A stretch of 64,000 nt of DNA, taken from NCBI RefSeq assembly GCF_000717915.1, contig NZ_JOCX01000016.1, positions 85,221-149,220 on the forward strand, given 5' to 3'. Made by a program: the position numbers and the translations under genes. The first letter of the stretch is position 1; the number at the start of each line of letters is the position of its first letter. Source of the DNA: Streptomyces sp. NRRL S-244 (GTDB lineage: Bacteria > Actinomycetota > Actinomycetes > Streptomycetales > Streptomycetaceae). Below are positions 1 through 8,936 of this stretch, in pieces. The notes under the pieces are model-generated. The model saw nothing but the letters and a program-made list of their open reading frames with translations, ran no database searches and had not been told where the DNA came from.

Positions 1-666
<666 letters not shown>

Positions 667-692
667 TCCTCTGATCCGGCACGCATGACGAA

Positions 693-725
693 GGAGGGGC
701 CCAGCGCACTGCGCCGGGCCCCTCC
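693..725 (+). terminator. Hairpin terminator after serine ammonia-lyase
   Basis: A 10-bp perfect stem (GGAGGGGCCC at 693-702 pairing with GGGCCCCTCC at 716-725) starts 27 bases after the stop codon. There is no long T run, which is normal for streptomycete terminators. Confidence 0.8.
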
Positions 726-925
726 GGCGTTCCACAACACGGTGAATTCGCAGGCCAATTGAGGTTTGCCGGGAGTTGATCACGCTTGAGGGCGAACCCT
801 CCGCCCCGGGCTGGTCTCTCGATGATCACGTGCGCCATGGTGATCACGTGACGTCGCGGCCACACCCCCGGCGGTCGGCCAACCGCCTTGGACCGCAGCC
901 TTTTTGTGTACTGGAGGACTTCATC

Positions 926-1231
926 ATGGCAAGCAACCGCAGCATCCGTGTCCTGGCGGCTGTCGCAGCGCTCCCCTTCGCCGTCGCGCTCTTCGCGGGC
1001 ACGGCCCAGGCCGACAACGGAGCCGGTGCGGGCGTCTCGTCCAACGCCGCCGTCGGCGAGATCCTCGGCAGCGGGGTCGCCGGCAGCAACACCGGCAACT
1101 CCTCCACCACCCAGCAGATCGCCACGGGCTCCGGGGCGTCCAACCAGAACAACGGCGCCCAGGCCAACGGCGCCGGCTTCACCGCCATCGGGCAGTCCAA
1201 CGACTCGTTGGTGTTCCACCCCGTCCCGTAA
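926..1231 (+). CDS. Small secreted Asn/Gly/Ser/Thr/Gln-rich protein
   Basis: A 101-residue protein. ATG at 926 is chosen because GGAGG at 913-917 lies 8 bases upstream and a signal peptide follows directly: a short basic start (MASNRSIR), a hydrophobic core (VLAAVAALPFAVALFAG) and an AQA-type cleavage site near residue 28. The mature part of about 74 residues has no cysteine and is rich in N, G, S, T, A and Q, with short repeats such as NTGNSSTTQQ and SGASNQNNGAQ. The composition recalls surface amyloids (rodlins, chaplins), but there is no chaplin domain and I do not recognise a named family. It is monocistronic and ends at its own terminator. A cell-surface or aerial-hypha role is inference only. 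Confidence 0.8.
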   Translation: MASNRSIRVLAAVAALPFAVALFAGTAQADNGAGAGVSSNAAVGEILGSGVAGSNTGNSSTTQQIATGSGASNQNNGAQANGAGFTAIGQSNDSLVFHPVP

Positions 1232-1246
1232 CGGCCCGGTGACGCG

Positions 1247-1278
1247 GCGGCCCGCCCTCCCCCCGGAGGGCGGGCCGC
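1247..1278 (+). terminator. Hairpin terminator
   Basis: A 14-bp perfect GC stem (1247-1260 with 1265-1278) and a 4-base loop follow the small secreted protein by 15 bases and are followed by TT. Confidence 0.85.
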
Positions 1279-1449
1279 TTCGCGTTCCCGCCCGCGTTCC
1301 TGTGAGAAGACGGGCCCAGCGGCCCCCGGGGTCGGGACCTTCGGCCCGCGGGGGCGGCCGCGGGGTGGGCTAGCTTGCCCGAGGGGGCCCGAGAGAGCCC
1401 GAGAGGGCCGCAAGCCCCCCGGCCGGGACACGACAGAGAGGCGCAGCGC

Positions 1450-1857
1450 ATGGACGGCATCGAGTACCGCGTCCTCCCGCTCCGGCTGGAGGCCTCGCCC
1501 GAGCCCGTGCCGGTGTGCGGGGCCTTCACGTACCGCCGCGACCGGCCCTACGAGCTGGCGCTCGACTTCCGGGGCGCCGGGATGCACCTGGCGCGCTGGG
1601 TGTTCTCCCGGGACCTGCTGCTCGACGGGGAGACCTGCGCGACGGGCGAGGGGGACATCCAGGTGTGGCCGCGCTGGCAGGGCGGGGAGCCGCGGGTCTT
1701 CCTCGCCTTCAGGAACGGCGAGCAGAGCTGTGTGGTGTCCGCCCGGGCGAAGGACGTACGGACGCTGTGCCGGCGGCTGGTCGCTCTGGTGCCGCGGGGC
1801 GAGGAGCGGCGGCACTACGACCTCGACGCCGAGCTCAGCACCCTCCTGCCCCGGTAG
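1450..1857 (+). CDS. SsgA-family sporulation/cell-division regulator-like protein
   Basis: A 135-residue soluble protein of the SsgA-like (SALP) family, found in sporulating actinomycetes, where members such as SsgA and SsgB position septa and help recruit FtsZ. Family hallmarks seen are the YELALDF strand, ARWVFSRDLLLDGE, the GDIQVWPRW block and the late acidic C-terminus. The ATG at 1450 follows a purine-rich stretch (ACGACAGAGAGGCG). It stands alone between a terminator and the next gene. Which SALP subgroup it belongs to cannot be settled by eye. No TTA codon is present. Confidence 0.88.
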   Translation: MDGIEYRVLPLRLEASPEPVPVCGAFTYRRDRPYELALDFRGAGMHLARWVFSRDLLLDGETCATGEGDIQVWPRWQGGEPRVFLAFRNGEQSCVVSARAKDVRTLCRRLVALVPRGEERRHYDLDAELSTLLPR

Positions 1858-1974
1858 GGGAGGATTGGGGGAAGTTTCCTCCGATTGGTCCGGTTTGGGT
1901 GCAACCAATGCGCCTGCCGGGAGTGTCCTCAGCAGTGACACCGGTCCCCGCCTCCGAAGAACCAGGGGGACGTC

Positions 1975-2475
1975 ATGAACCACCTCCGCCGCCGGCAGCT
2001 CGTGGCCCTCGCCACAGGTGCGCTGCTCACCGCCGGGATCACCCTCGCCGCTCCTGCCTCGGCCGCCGTCCGGCCCACGCCGCTCGTCGTGAACGCCCGC
2101 TGGGGCGGGCACTGCACGTACGACCGCATCGTCATCGACCTGCGGGGATACGTTCCCCGGGCCACCGTCACCCGCGTCCCCCGGCTGGTCCACGACGGGT
2201 CCGGCGCACCCGTCCCGCTGGCCGGGAAGTACTTCCTGGAGATCCGGCTGCATCCCGCCGCGGCGCACAACCGCGCGGGCGACAGCACGTACCGCGGGCC
2301 GAAGCTGGTCAAGATCCACCTGCCGCAGCTGAAGGGCCTGGCCCTGACCGGCGACTTCGAGGGGTACGTGACCTTCGGCGCCGCCTTCGGCGCCAAGCCC
2401 TCCGTCAGCTCCTTCAAGCTGCACGCGCCCGAACGGTTCGTGCTGGACGTCGCACACCGCAACGTGTGCCGATAG
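1975..2475 (+). CDS. Exported AMIN-like domain protein
   Basis: A 166-residue protein with an N-terminal signal (basic MNHLRRR, hydrophobic TGALLTAGITLA, cleavage near PASAA). The mature part resembles the AMIN-like domain common in actinobacterial secreted proteins: an RIVIDLRGYVP strand, a hydrophobic strand YFLEIRLHPA, then LTGDFEGYVTFGAAFG and a C-terminal RFVLDVAH. Related AMIN domains are often envelope- or peptidoglycan-targeting. The start has a GGGGGA site 7 bases upstream. A hairpin separates it from the convergent hydrolase gene. The function is unproven. Confidence 0.78.
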   Translation: MNHLRRRQLVALATGALLTAGITLAAPASAAVRPTPLVVNARWGGHCTYDRIVIDLRGYVPRATVTRVPRLVHDGSGAPVPLAGKYFLEIRLHPAAAHNRAGDSTYRGPKLVKIHLPQLKGLALTGDFEGYVTFGAAFGAKPSVSSFKLHAPERFVLDVAHRNVCR

Positions 2476-2492
2476 AGGCAGGAGCGAGGGGT

Positions 2493-2518
2493 GGGCGGGC
2501 GCCGCCGGGTGCCCGCCC
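2493..2518. terminator. Bidirectional hairpin terminator
   Basis: The 11-bp stem GGGCGGGCGCC/GGTGCCCGCCC, with one G-T pair, lies between two convergent stop codons at 2475 and 2535, so it can serve both genes. Confidence 0.7.
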
Positions 2519-2534
2519 GCCCCGCTCCGCGGGG

Positions 2535-3695
2535 TCAGCCCGCCGGGCGGATCCGCATGTGGCTCGGGTCCCCGTTGCCGAACCAGTCCTGCGTGCACGC
2601 GTACCGGCCCGGCGCGGCCGCGCCCACCAGCCCGAGGCAGGCGGCCAGCGCCCGCTGCCCGTGGGCGTTCGGGTGCATGGACTCCTCCAGCGTGCCTTGC
2701 GTGTTCACGTAGTCCAGGAAGCGGAACCACTCGTCCTGGCGCGCGTCCGGGCCCCTCTGGCCCACCTGCTCCGTGCCGAGCGAGCACACCTCGTGCCCGG
2801 CCAGCGCGTCGCGCAGGTCCATGTAGTCGGTGCCGCGGGCCCCGGCCACCGCCTTGACCATGTCGCTGATCTGCGGGACGAGCGTGTAGGCCGCCCAGGT
2901 CGCGTCGCGGTCGTTGAAGGGGCAGCCGTCCTTGAACATGCGGTCGGAGTCGTTCTGCGACAGCCGGAAGGACTCCCCGCCCGGGATGGGCGACGGGTAG
3001 GACTGCAGGACCAGCCGGTAGTCCCCGTCCGCGTAGCCGGCCGCCCGCATGGTGGCCCGTATGTCGTCGACCACCGCCGTGACCTTGGCCCGCACGCCCG
3101 GCAGCTTCTGCTCGACGACCGGGGCCTGCGTCTTCCAGCACAGCCGCTTGAAGTACCAGTCGTACGCGCAGTCGCCGATGATCGTGCCGAAGCCGAGGTC
3201 GTTCCCGCCGATGGACAGGGCGATCACCTTGACCCGCTTGGCGCGGGCGAGGGCGGCGAGCCGGTCGGTCTGCGGGGCCTCGCCCTGGTACGGCCGCCCG
3301 CCCGCGGCGGCGCTCAGGACGTTGACGGTCTCGGCTCCGGAACAGGCGAGGTTGACGCGCTCGTCGATGCCGGGCAGCGGGGCGGTGGCGATCTCCGAGA
3401 CGTCGGAGCGGTGGCAGCCGCCGACCGCGCCGGTGCTTGCGTAGACCTTGCCCGGGTCGTACTTCGAACCACCGGTCCAGGCGCGGTCGGTGCCGCTGCG
3501 GCTGCCGTCGTAGCGGTCGGTGTTGCCGAGCCAGCGGCCGCCCTCGCCGGAGATGAAGCTGTCGCCCATCGCGACGGCGACGGTGGGGCCGACGGGGGCC
3601 GCCTCGGCGGGAGGCGCGGTCAGGCCGGCCAGGCCGAGGAGCGCGACGGTCAGCAGCGCGGCGCCCCGGGAGGCGGTGCGCGTGCGGGTACGCAT
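2535..3695 (-). CDS. Secreted SGNH/GDSL-type lipase or esterase
   Basis: A 386-residue exported hydrolase of the SGNH fold that would act outside the cell on acyl esters. ATG at 3695 is chosen because it gives a clean signal peptide (MRTRTRTASRG, then a hydrophobic core, cleavage near AEAAP); a longer upstream extension lacks one. Block I is GDSFISGEGG (nucleophile Ser), followed by an oxyanion Gly region, block III GGNDLGFG and a C-terminal ESMHPNAHG with the catalytic His. The acidic residue three before that His is Glu rather than the usual Asp. Many cysteines in the secreted part suggest disulfides. It diverges from the AfsR-like regulator at 3845, which could control it. Confidence 0.92.
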   Translation of the reverse strand: MRTRTRTASRGAALLTVALLGLAGLTAPPAEAAPVGPTVAVAMGDSFISGEGGRWLGNTDRYDGSRSGTDRAWTGGSKYDPGKVYASTGAVGGCHRSDVSEIATAPLPGIDERVNLACSGAETVNVLSAAAGGRPYQGEAPQTDRLAALARAKRVKVIALSIGGNDLGFGTIIGDCAYDWYFKRLCWKTQAPVVEQKLPGVRAKVTAVVDDIRATMRAAGYADGDYRLVLQSYPSPIPGGESFRLSQNDSDRMFKDGCPFNDRDATWAAYTLVPQISDMVKAVAGARGTDYMDLRDALAGHEVCSLGTEQVGQRGPDARQDEWFRFLDYVNTQGTLEESMHPNAHGQRALAACLGLVGAAAPGRYACTQDWFGNGDPSHMRIRPAG

Positions 3696-3844
3696 GGGGG
3701 ATGTCCTCTCGAATCGGTGGGGAGGCGGCCGAAGACGCGGAAGCGGAAGGGGAGCGACCCCTGCTCCGACCGGGTGGCCAGACGTTACGATCGGCGCCCA
3801 CCGACGGCCCATCCGCGGCCCATCCGTCCGCCCTCGGAGTGCCC

Positions 3845-6784
3845 ATGGCCCTCGCTTTCACGCTGCTCGGGCCGGTCGAAGCGAGCATGGACGGCCGCCC
3901 GTTGGCGATCGGCGGACCGCGCAACCGCAGGGTGCTGGCAGCGCTGCTGCTGGAGGCGGGGCGCGTGGTCCCGTCGTCCGGACTGGCGGCGGCGGTGTGG
4001 GACGACCCGCCGGCCACGGCGCGGGAACAGCTGCAGAACGTGGCGGCGGCGCTGCGGCGCCTCGGCCTCCCGGTGGCCCGGACGGACGCGGGATTCCTGC
4101 TGGAGCCGGGACAAGCACTGCTGGACGTACGGGAGTTCGCGCGGCTGCGGCGAGCGGCCGACTCGGCGCAGGGGCCGGCGCGAAGGCGCGCCCTCCTGAG
4201 CGAGGCGCTGGACCTGTGGCGGGGCCCCCTTGCGCTGGGCGGGCTTCGGGGGCGCGTCTTCGAGTCGGCGACGGCCCGGTTGGCGCAGGCCCGGCTGAAC
4301 TGCGTCGAACAGGCGCTGGCCGCCGACCTGGAGCTCGGCCGGCATGCGGAGGTGTGCGGTGAACTGGCCGCGCTCAGCGCCGAACACCCCTTGCGGGAGC
4401 GGCTGGTGGAGCTGCACCTGCTGGCCCTGTACCGCGCGGGCCGCCGCGGCGAGGCCCTCGACGCGTACGCCCGGGCCCGCATCCGGCTCGCCGACGAGAC
4501 GGGCCTGGACCCCGGCCCGGAACTGCGCGCCCTGCACGCGGCGCTCCTCGCCGACGCGGATGCACTGCGCGGGCCGGCTGCGCTGCCGGCCGCGGCTCCG
4601 GCGCCGGCCCCGGCACCGGCGCTTCGCCCGGCGGAGGGCGGGGGCCTCGGCGGAGGCGGCCCCCGCCCTGCCCAGTTGCCCGATGGCGGCGGGGCGTTCG
4701 TCGGGCGCGAGCGGGAGGTCGAGCTGCTGTGTCAGGTGGTTCGGCGGGGCGGGGTGGGGGTGGTCGGCGGGCCGGCCGGGGTCGGGAAGACCGCGCTCGC
4801 GCTGCGCGTGGCGCACGGCCTGAGCGCCGGGTTCCCCGACGGGCAGCTGTACGTCGACCTGCGCGGCGCCGATCCGGCCGCCGCCGCCGATCCCGCCGAG
4901 GTCCTCGCGGGGTTCCTGCGCGGGCTCGGCGTCGACGGGGCCGCCGTGCCCGCCGATCCGGGTGAGCGCGGGGCGCTCTACCGCAGCCTGGTCGCGGACC
5001 GGCGGGTCCTCGTGGTCCTGGACAACGCGGCGACCGAGGCCCAGGTCCGGGCCCTGCTGCCGGGGCCGGCGGCGCAAGGCTGCGCCGTGCTCGTCACCAG
5101 CCGCCGCCGGCTCCCCGCACCCGACCGGACGACGACCGCCCTCACGCTCCCGCTGCTCGACGAGGCCGGCGCCCTCGCCCTGCTCGGCCGGATCGCCGGG
5201 CCCGAGCGGGTCGCCGCCGAGGCCGCCGCCGCCCGGGAACTGGTGCGGCTGTGCGGGCGGCTGCCGCTCGCACTGCGGATCGTCGGCGCCGAGCTGGCCG
5301 CGCTCCCCCACCGGGAACTCGCCCCGCTCGCCGCGCGTTTGGAAGACGAGCGGGCCCGGCTCGACGTGCTCGACGGGGTACGGGCCGGCCTGCGGCTCAG
5401 CTACCGCGCGCTGCCCGGCGACGCCCGCACCCTCCTGCGCGGGCTGGCGCTGCTCGACGCCCCCGACTGCGCGGCCTGGACGGCGGCGGCCGTCCTCGAC
5501 CGCCCGCCGGCCACCGCCGAGCAGGCCCTCGACGCCCTCACCGCAGCCCACCTGCTGGAGGTGGCCGGCCGGGACGAGGCGGGCGGGCTGCGCTACCGCA
5601 TGCACGACCTCGTCCGCGCCTTCGGCCGGGAGCTCGCCGGTCCCGCCGCCACCCGCGCGGAGCCGGTGCTGCGCCGGGTGCTGGCCTGCTGGGTGGCCCT
5701 CGTACGGGAGGGCCGCCGCGCCCACCAGGGCCTGGACTACCCCGGGCTCGGCGCGGCACGGCCGGCGGACCGCGCCCCCGACCACCGCCCCGACCCGGCC
5801 CTGCTCGCCGGGGTGCGGGCCGATCCGGTGCGCTGGCTGGGGGCCGAGCGGGACGCGCTGGTGGCGACCGTACGGCAGGCCGCGCGGGTGGATCCGTACG
5901 CCTGCCGGGAGCTCGCGGCGGCCGGGGAGTACGTGTTCGACCTGCGCAGCGACCTGGCCGGGTGGCAGGCGGTCCAGGAGGCGGGGCTCGCCGCGGCGCG
6001 GGCCGCGGGCGACCGGACCGGCGAGGCGGTGCTGCTGGTCGGGCTCGGCCGGCTGCGCGCCTGCCGTGAGGAATGGGGGCCGGCCCGGGACATCCTGACG
6101 GCCGGCGAGGCCCTGTTCCGGCAGCTCGGGGACGCGCACGGGGCGGCGTACGCGGGCTGGGTGCTCTCGTACCTGGACCGGATCCAGGGCCGGCACGAGG
6201 AGGCGCTGCGCCGCTGCCGCAACGGGGCGGCCGTCTTCGAGGCGGCCGGCGACCGCTACGGCCAGGCGCATTCGCTGCGCGGCATCGGCCAGGTGCTCCT
6301 CGCGCGCGGCGAGAGCGCGCGCGCCCTGGAACTGCTGCGGGAGGCCCTGGCCGTGGCGGAGCTGGGCGGCGCGGCCTGGCCCCGGATGTGCATGCTGCGC
6401 TGGGTCGCGGACGCGCAGCGGATGCGGGGGCACCTGGACGAGGCGGCGGCCGGCTTCCGCGAGGTCCTCGCCCACACGGAGGGCTCGGGGGACCTCGCCG
6501 GGCAGAGCGCGGCCCGGATCGGGCTGGGCCGGATCGCCCTGGCCCGCGGGGACACGGCGCAGGCGCTGCGCCAGCTGCGTTCGGCGGACGGACTGGGCCG
6601 CCGCTCGGGCCAGAGCCTCGTACGCGCACTGGCGGCGGCGCCGCTGGCCCGGGCGCTGCTGGCGTCCGGGGACGCGCCGGCGGCCCGCGCCCTGCTGGAG
6701 GAGGCACTGGCCGGCTGCCGCCGCATGAACGCCCAACCCCTGCTGGCGCTATTGGAGTCGGCGCTGGCCGACGTACCGGCGTAG
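3845..6784 (+). CDS. AfsR/SARP-type transcriptional regulator with NB-ARC and TPR
   Basis: A 979-residue regulator. Order of parts: an N-terminal winged-helix OmpR-type DNA-binding domain (about 1-90, FTLLGPVEASMDG start), a BTAD domain (about 95-240, ending in ELRALHAALLADADAL), an Ala/Pro linker, an NB-ARC ATPase with a P-loop GGPAGVGKTALA near residue 308 and VLVVLDNA as Walker B, a winged-helix region with MHDLVRAFGREL, then C-terminal TPR-like helices (about 700-979). This is the AfsR architecture, associated with activation of secondary metabolism. ATG at 3845 is used; an in-frame GTG two codons earlier (3839) is possible. It shares a 149-bp divergent promoter region with the SGNH hydrolase. 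No biosynthetic cluster is adjacent, so its targets are unknown. Confidence 0.93.
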   Translation: MALAFTLLGPVEASMDGRPLAIGGPRNRRVLAALLLEAGRVVPSSGLAAAVWDDPPATAREQLQNVAAALRRLGLPVARTDAGFLLEPGQALLDVREFARLRRAADSAQGPARRRALLSEALDLWRGPLALGGLRGRVFESATARLAQARLNCVEQALAADLELGRHAEVCGELAALSAEHPLRERLVELHLLALYRAGRRGEALDAYARARIRLADETGLDPGPELRALHAALLADADALRGPAALPAAAPAPAPAPALRPAEGGGLGGGGPRPAQLPDGGGAFVGREREVELLCQVVRRGGVGVVGGPAGVGKTALALRVAHGLSAGFPDGQLYVDLRGADPAAAADPAEVLAGFLRGLGVDGAAVPADPGERGALYRSLVADRRVLVVLDNAATEAQVRALLPGPAAQGCAVLVTSRRRLPAPDRTTTALTLPLLDEAGALALLGRIAGPERVAAEAAAARELVRLCGRLPLALRIVGAELAALPHRELAPLAARLEDERARLDVLDGVRAGLRLSYRALPGDARTLLRGLALLDAPDCAAWTAAAVLDRPPATAEQALDALTAAHLLEVAGRDEAGGLRYRMHDLVRAFGRELAGPAATRAEPVLRRVLACWVALVREGRRAHQGLDYPGLGAARPADRAPDHRPDPALLAGVRADPVRWLGAERDALVATVRQAARVDPYACRELAAAGEYVFDLRSDLAGWQAVQEAGLAAARAAGDRTGEAVLLVGLGRLRACREEWGPARDILTAGEALFRQLGDAHGAAYAGWVLSYLDRIQGRHEEALRRCRNGAAVFEAAGDRYGQAHSLRGIGQVLLARGESARALELLREALAVAELGGAAWPRMCMLRWVADAQRMRGHLDEAAAGFREVLAHTEGSGDLAGQSAARIGLGRIALARGDTAQALRQLRSADGLGRRSGQSLVRALAAAPLARALLASGDAPAARALLEEALAGCRRMNAQPLLALLESALADVPA

Positions 6785-6900
6785 GCGGGCCGCGCGCTGC
6801 GCGGTGGCGGCCGGGGCCGGGGCCGGGGCCGGGCCGCCGGCCGAACGCACCCGTTCGGGCCGGGTTGGTGCCGGTCCGTCCGTCCGACTAGGGTCATCGG
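6785..6900. other. Spacer with GGGGCC tandem repeat
   Basis: Just after the regulator stop there is a short hairpin (CCGCGC, loop GCT, GCGCGG at 6790-6804), then about four tandem copies of GGGGCC (roughly 6812-6835) and an imperfect palindromic GC tract. It may be a weak terminator or a G-quadruplex-prone element before the riboswitch. The cbi promoter should lie in the last part of this stretch, but I see no convincing -35/-10 pair. Confidence 0.4.
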
Positions 6901-6901
6901 G

Positions 6902-7080
6902 CCTTGGTGTTCGGGAAACCGGTGGAGAACCGGTGCGGCCCTCGCCACTGTGAACGGGAAGTCCGGCTCCATCCTGCGGGAGGCCACTGGGCGGCGCGGG
7001 AGGTTCCGCACCGCCCGGGAAGGCGGAGCCAGGGCATCAGCACCCGTGAGCCAGGAGACCGGCCGGGGCGCGTTGTCCAT
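6902..7080 (+). ncRNA. Cobalamin (B12) riboswitch
   Basis: The leader of cbiM carries the conserved pieces of the AdoCbl riboswitch in order: GGGAAACCGGTGGAGAACCGG, CCCTCGCCACTGTGA (the conserved GCCACTG element, about 6945-6960), further paired arms, and the B12 box GAGCCAGGAGACCGGCC near 7048-7064. Downstream, GGAGA/TCTCC (7093-7104) can fold over the cbiM Shine-Dalgarno. Coenzyme B12 would therefore repress cobalt uptake, probably at translation initiation. Confidence 0.93.
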
Positions 7081-7092
7081 CCACGAGGTGCT

Positions 7093-7104
7093 GGAGAGGT
7101 CTCC
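7093..7104 (+). promoter_or_regulatory. RBS-sequestering hairpin of cbiM
   Basis: GGAGA (7093-7097) and TCTCC (7100-7104) are perfectly complementary around a 2-base centre and include the only good ribosome-binding purines before the ATG at 7111. This is the likely expression platform of the riboswitch. Confidence 0.6.
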
Positions 7105-7110
7105 CCACTC

Positions 7111-7821
7111 ATGCATATAGCCGAGGGGTTCCTGCCCCCTTTGCACGCGGTCGCCTGGGGCGCCGCGTCCGCTCCGTTCGTCGTCCACGGTGTCCGCGCC
7201 CTCACCCGCGAGGTGAAGGCGAACCCGGAGAGCACGCTGCTGCTCGGGGCGTCCGGAGCGTTCACTTTCGTCCTGTCCGCCTTGAAGATCCCGTCGGTGA
7301 CGGGCAGTTGCTCGCACCCCACCGGGACCGGGCTCGGGGCGATCCTGTTCCGGCCGCCGATCATGGCGGTGCTCGGCACGATCACCCTGCTCTTCCAGGC
7401 GCTGCTGCTGGCGCACGGCGGGCTGACCACCCTCGGCGCGAACGTCTTCTCGATGGCGATCGCCGGGCCCTGGGCGGGGTACGGGGTCTACCTGCTGCTG
7501 AAGCGCTTCGGCGTCCCGCTGATGGTGACCGTCTTCTTCGGCGCCTTCTTCGCCGACCTGGTCACCTACTGCGTGACCTCCGTGCAGCTGGCGCTGGCCT
7601 TCCCGGACCCGGGTACCGGGATCCCGGGCGCCCTCGCGAAGTTCGGGGGCATCTTCGCGGTGACCCAGATCCCGCTCGCGGTGAGCGAGGGGCTGCTGAC
7701 GGTGCTCGTGATGCGGCTGCTGATGCAGTCGAGCAAGTCGGACCTGGTCCGGCTGGGCGTGGCGAAGCTCAGCGGGCGCGGTGGGCGCAGTGGGAGCAGC
7801 GGACAGGAGGCGACGGTCTGA
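7111..7821 (+). CDS. cbiM: Cobalt ECF transporter substrate-specific subunit CbiM
   Basis: A 236-residue membrane protein, the metal-binding S-component of the CbiMNQO cobalt importer. It starts with MHIAEGFLP, the N-terminal His-containing motif that coordinates Co2+ after Met removal, and carries the signature [12 protein letters not shown] (about residues 67-78) as well as [13 protein letters not shown]. Six to seven hydrophobic segments are visible. It is the first gene after the cobalamin riboswitch and overlaps cbiN by one base, so the whole operon is B12-regulated. The C-terminal tail is short and Gly/Ser-rich. Confidence 0.96.
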   Translation: MHIAEGFLPPLHAVAWGAASAPFVVHGVRALTREVKANPESTLLLGASGAFTFVLSALKIPSVTGSCSHPTGTGLGAILFRPPIMAVLGTITLLFQALLLAHGGLTTLGANVFSMAIAGPWAGYGVYLLLKRFGVPLMVTVFFGAFFADLVTYCVTSVQLALAFPDPGTGIPGALAKFGGIFAVTQIPLAVSEGLLTVLVMRLLMQSSKSDLVRLGVAKLSGRGGRSGSSGQEATV

Positions 7822-8183
7822 TGAGCCGGAACGCGAAGATCAACGGCCTGCTGCTGCTCCTGGTGGCGGCGCTGGCCGTACTGCCGATCGCGCTGGGGAT
7901 GGGCGAGGGCAAGGAGGAGCCGTTCACGGGCGCCGACGCGCAGGCGGAGACGGCGATCAGCGAGCTGAAGCCGGACTACGAACCGTGGTTCTCGCCGCTG
8001 TACGAACCGCCCTCCGGGGAGGTGGAGTCGGCGCTGTTCGCCCTCCAGGCGGCACTGGGCGCGGGCGTGCTCGCGTACTACTTCGGCGTCCGCAAGGGCC
8101 GCCGCCAGGCCGCGGCCGCCGCGAGTGCCGCTGCCGCGAGTACCGCGGGCGCCGCCTCGGACCCCGCCGCCGCGGAGTCGTAG
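7821..8183 (+). CDS. cbiN: Cobalt ECF transporter accessory subunit CbiN
   Basis: A 120-residue protein with two transmembrane helices (about residues 8-27 and 70-90) flanking an extracytoplasmic loop with the family motif FTGADAQAE...LKPDYEPWFSPLYEPPSGEVES. CbiN is needed by CbiM to load cobalt. The ATG overlaps the cbiM stop (TGATG), implying coupled translation. The C-terminus has an Ala/Ser/Thr-rich cytoplasmic tail that is longer than in enterobacterial CbiN. Confidence 0.95.
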   Translation: MSRNAKINGLLLLLVAALAVLPIALGMGEGKEEPFTGADAQAETAISELKPDYEPWFSPLYEPPSGEVESALFALQAALGAGVLAYYFGVRKGRRQAAAAASAAAASTAGAASDPAAAES

Positions 8184-8186
8184 GCG

Positions 8187-8936
8187 GTGCTGCCGATCGA
8201 CGTGGCGGCGCACGGCAGTCGGTGGCGCCGCCGCCATCCCCTGGAGAAGGCCCTGCTGGGGCTCGGGCTGACGGTCACCGCCGTCTGCCTGCCGCCCTGG
8301 CCCGGCGGGCCGCTGGTCGCCGCCGCCACGCTGGCCGTGCTCCTCGGCCCGGCGGGCGTGGCCGGGCGTCAGCTGTGGCGGGCCTTCCGGATCCCGCTGG
8401 GCTTCTGCTTCACCGGCGCGCTGCCGCTGCTCGTCGCCGTCGGCGGCCCGGCCGGGTTCGTCTCGCTGGCGCCCGACGGCCCCCGGCACGCCGCCGAGCT
8501 GCTGCTGCGGACCTCGGCGGCCTCCCTCGGGGTGCTGCTGTTCGCGTTCACCACGCCCGTCTCGGACGTCCTGCCCCGGCTGGTCCGGGCCGGGGTACCG
8601 GCCCCGGTGGTGGACGTGGCCCTGGTCATGTACCGCATCGGCTTCCTGCTGCTGGACTCGATGGCCCAGGTCCGGCGCGCCCAGGCGGCCCGGCTCGGCC
8701 AGTCCGGGCGGGCGGCGGTGTGGCGTTCGCTGGCCGGGCTCGCCGCCACCTCCTTCGTACGGGCCTTCGATCGCGCGGCACGGCTCCAGGAGGGCCTGGC
8801 CGGGCGCGGCTACGACGGCGCGCTGCGGGTCCTCGTACCGCAGGCGGCCCTGTCGTGGCGTTTCCTGGCGGCGTCGGGGGCCCTGCTGGCGGCCCTGATC
8901 ACCCTGACCCTCACCCTGAAGGGGCTGTACTTGTGA
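8187..8936 (+). CDS. cbiQ: Cobalt ECF transporter transmembrane subunit CbiQ
   Basis: A 249-residue integral membrane T-component linking the ATPase to CbiM/N. It has several hydrophobic helices and the conserved cytoplasmic Ala-Arg-Gly coupling region near the C-terminus (RAARLQEGLAGRGYDG), which contacts the ATPase. GTG at 8187 is 3 bases after the cbiN stop. The 3' end overlaps cbiO by GTGA. Part of the B12-controlled operon. Confidence 0.93.
   Translation: MLPIDVAAHGSRWRRRHPLEKALLGLGLTVTAVCLPPWPGGPLVAAATLAVLLGPAGVAGRQLWRAFRIPLGFCFTGALPLLVAVGGPAGFVSLAPDGPRHAAELLLRTSAASLGVLLFAFTTPVSDVLPRLVRAGVPAPVVDVALVMYRIGFLLLDSMAQVRRAQAARLGQSGRAAVWRSLAGLAATSFVRAFDRAARLQEGLAGRGYDGALRVLVPQAALSWRFLAASGALLAALITLTLTLKGLYL

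Noticed and set aside
844..4482. A 1212-residue open frame on the minus strand
   Set aside because: It spans several well-supported genes on both strands and its product is low-complexity Arg/Ala/Gly/Pro. It is a GC-bias shadow.
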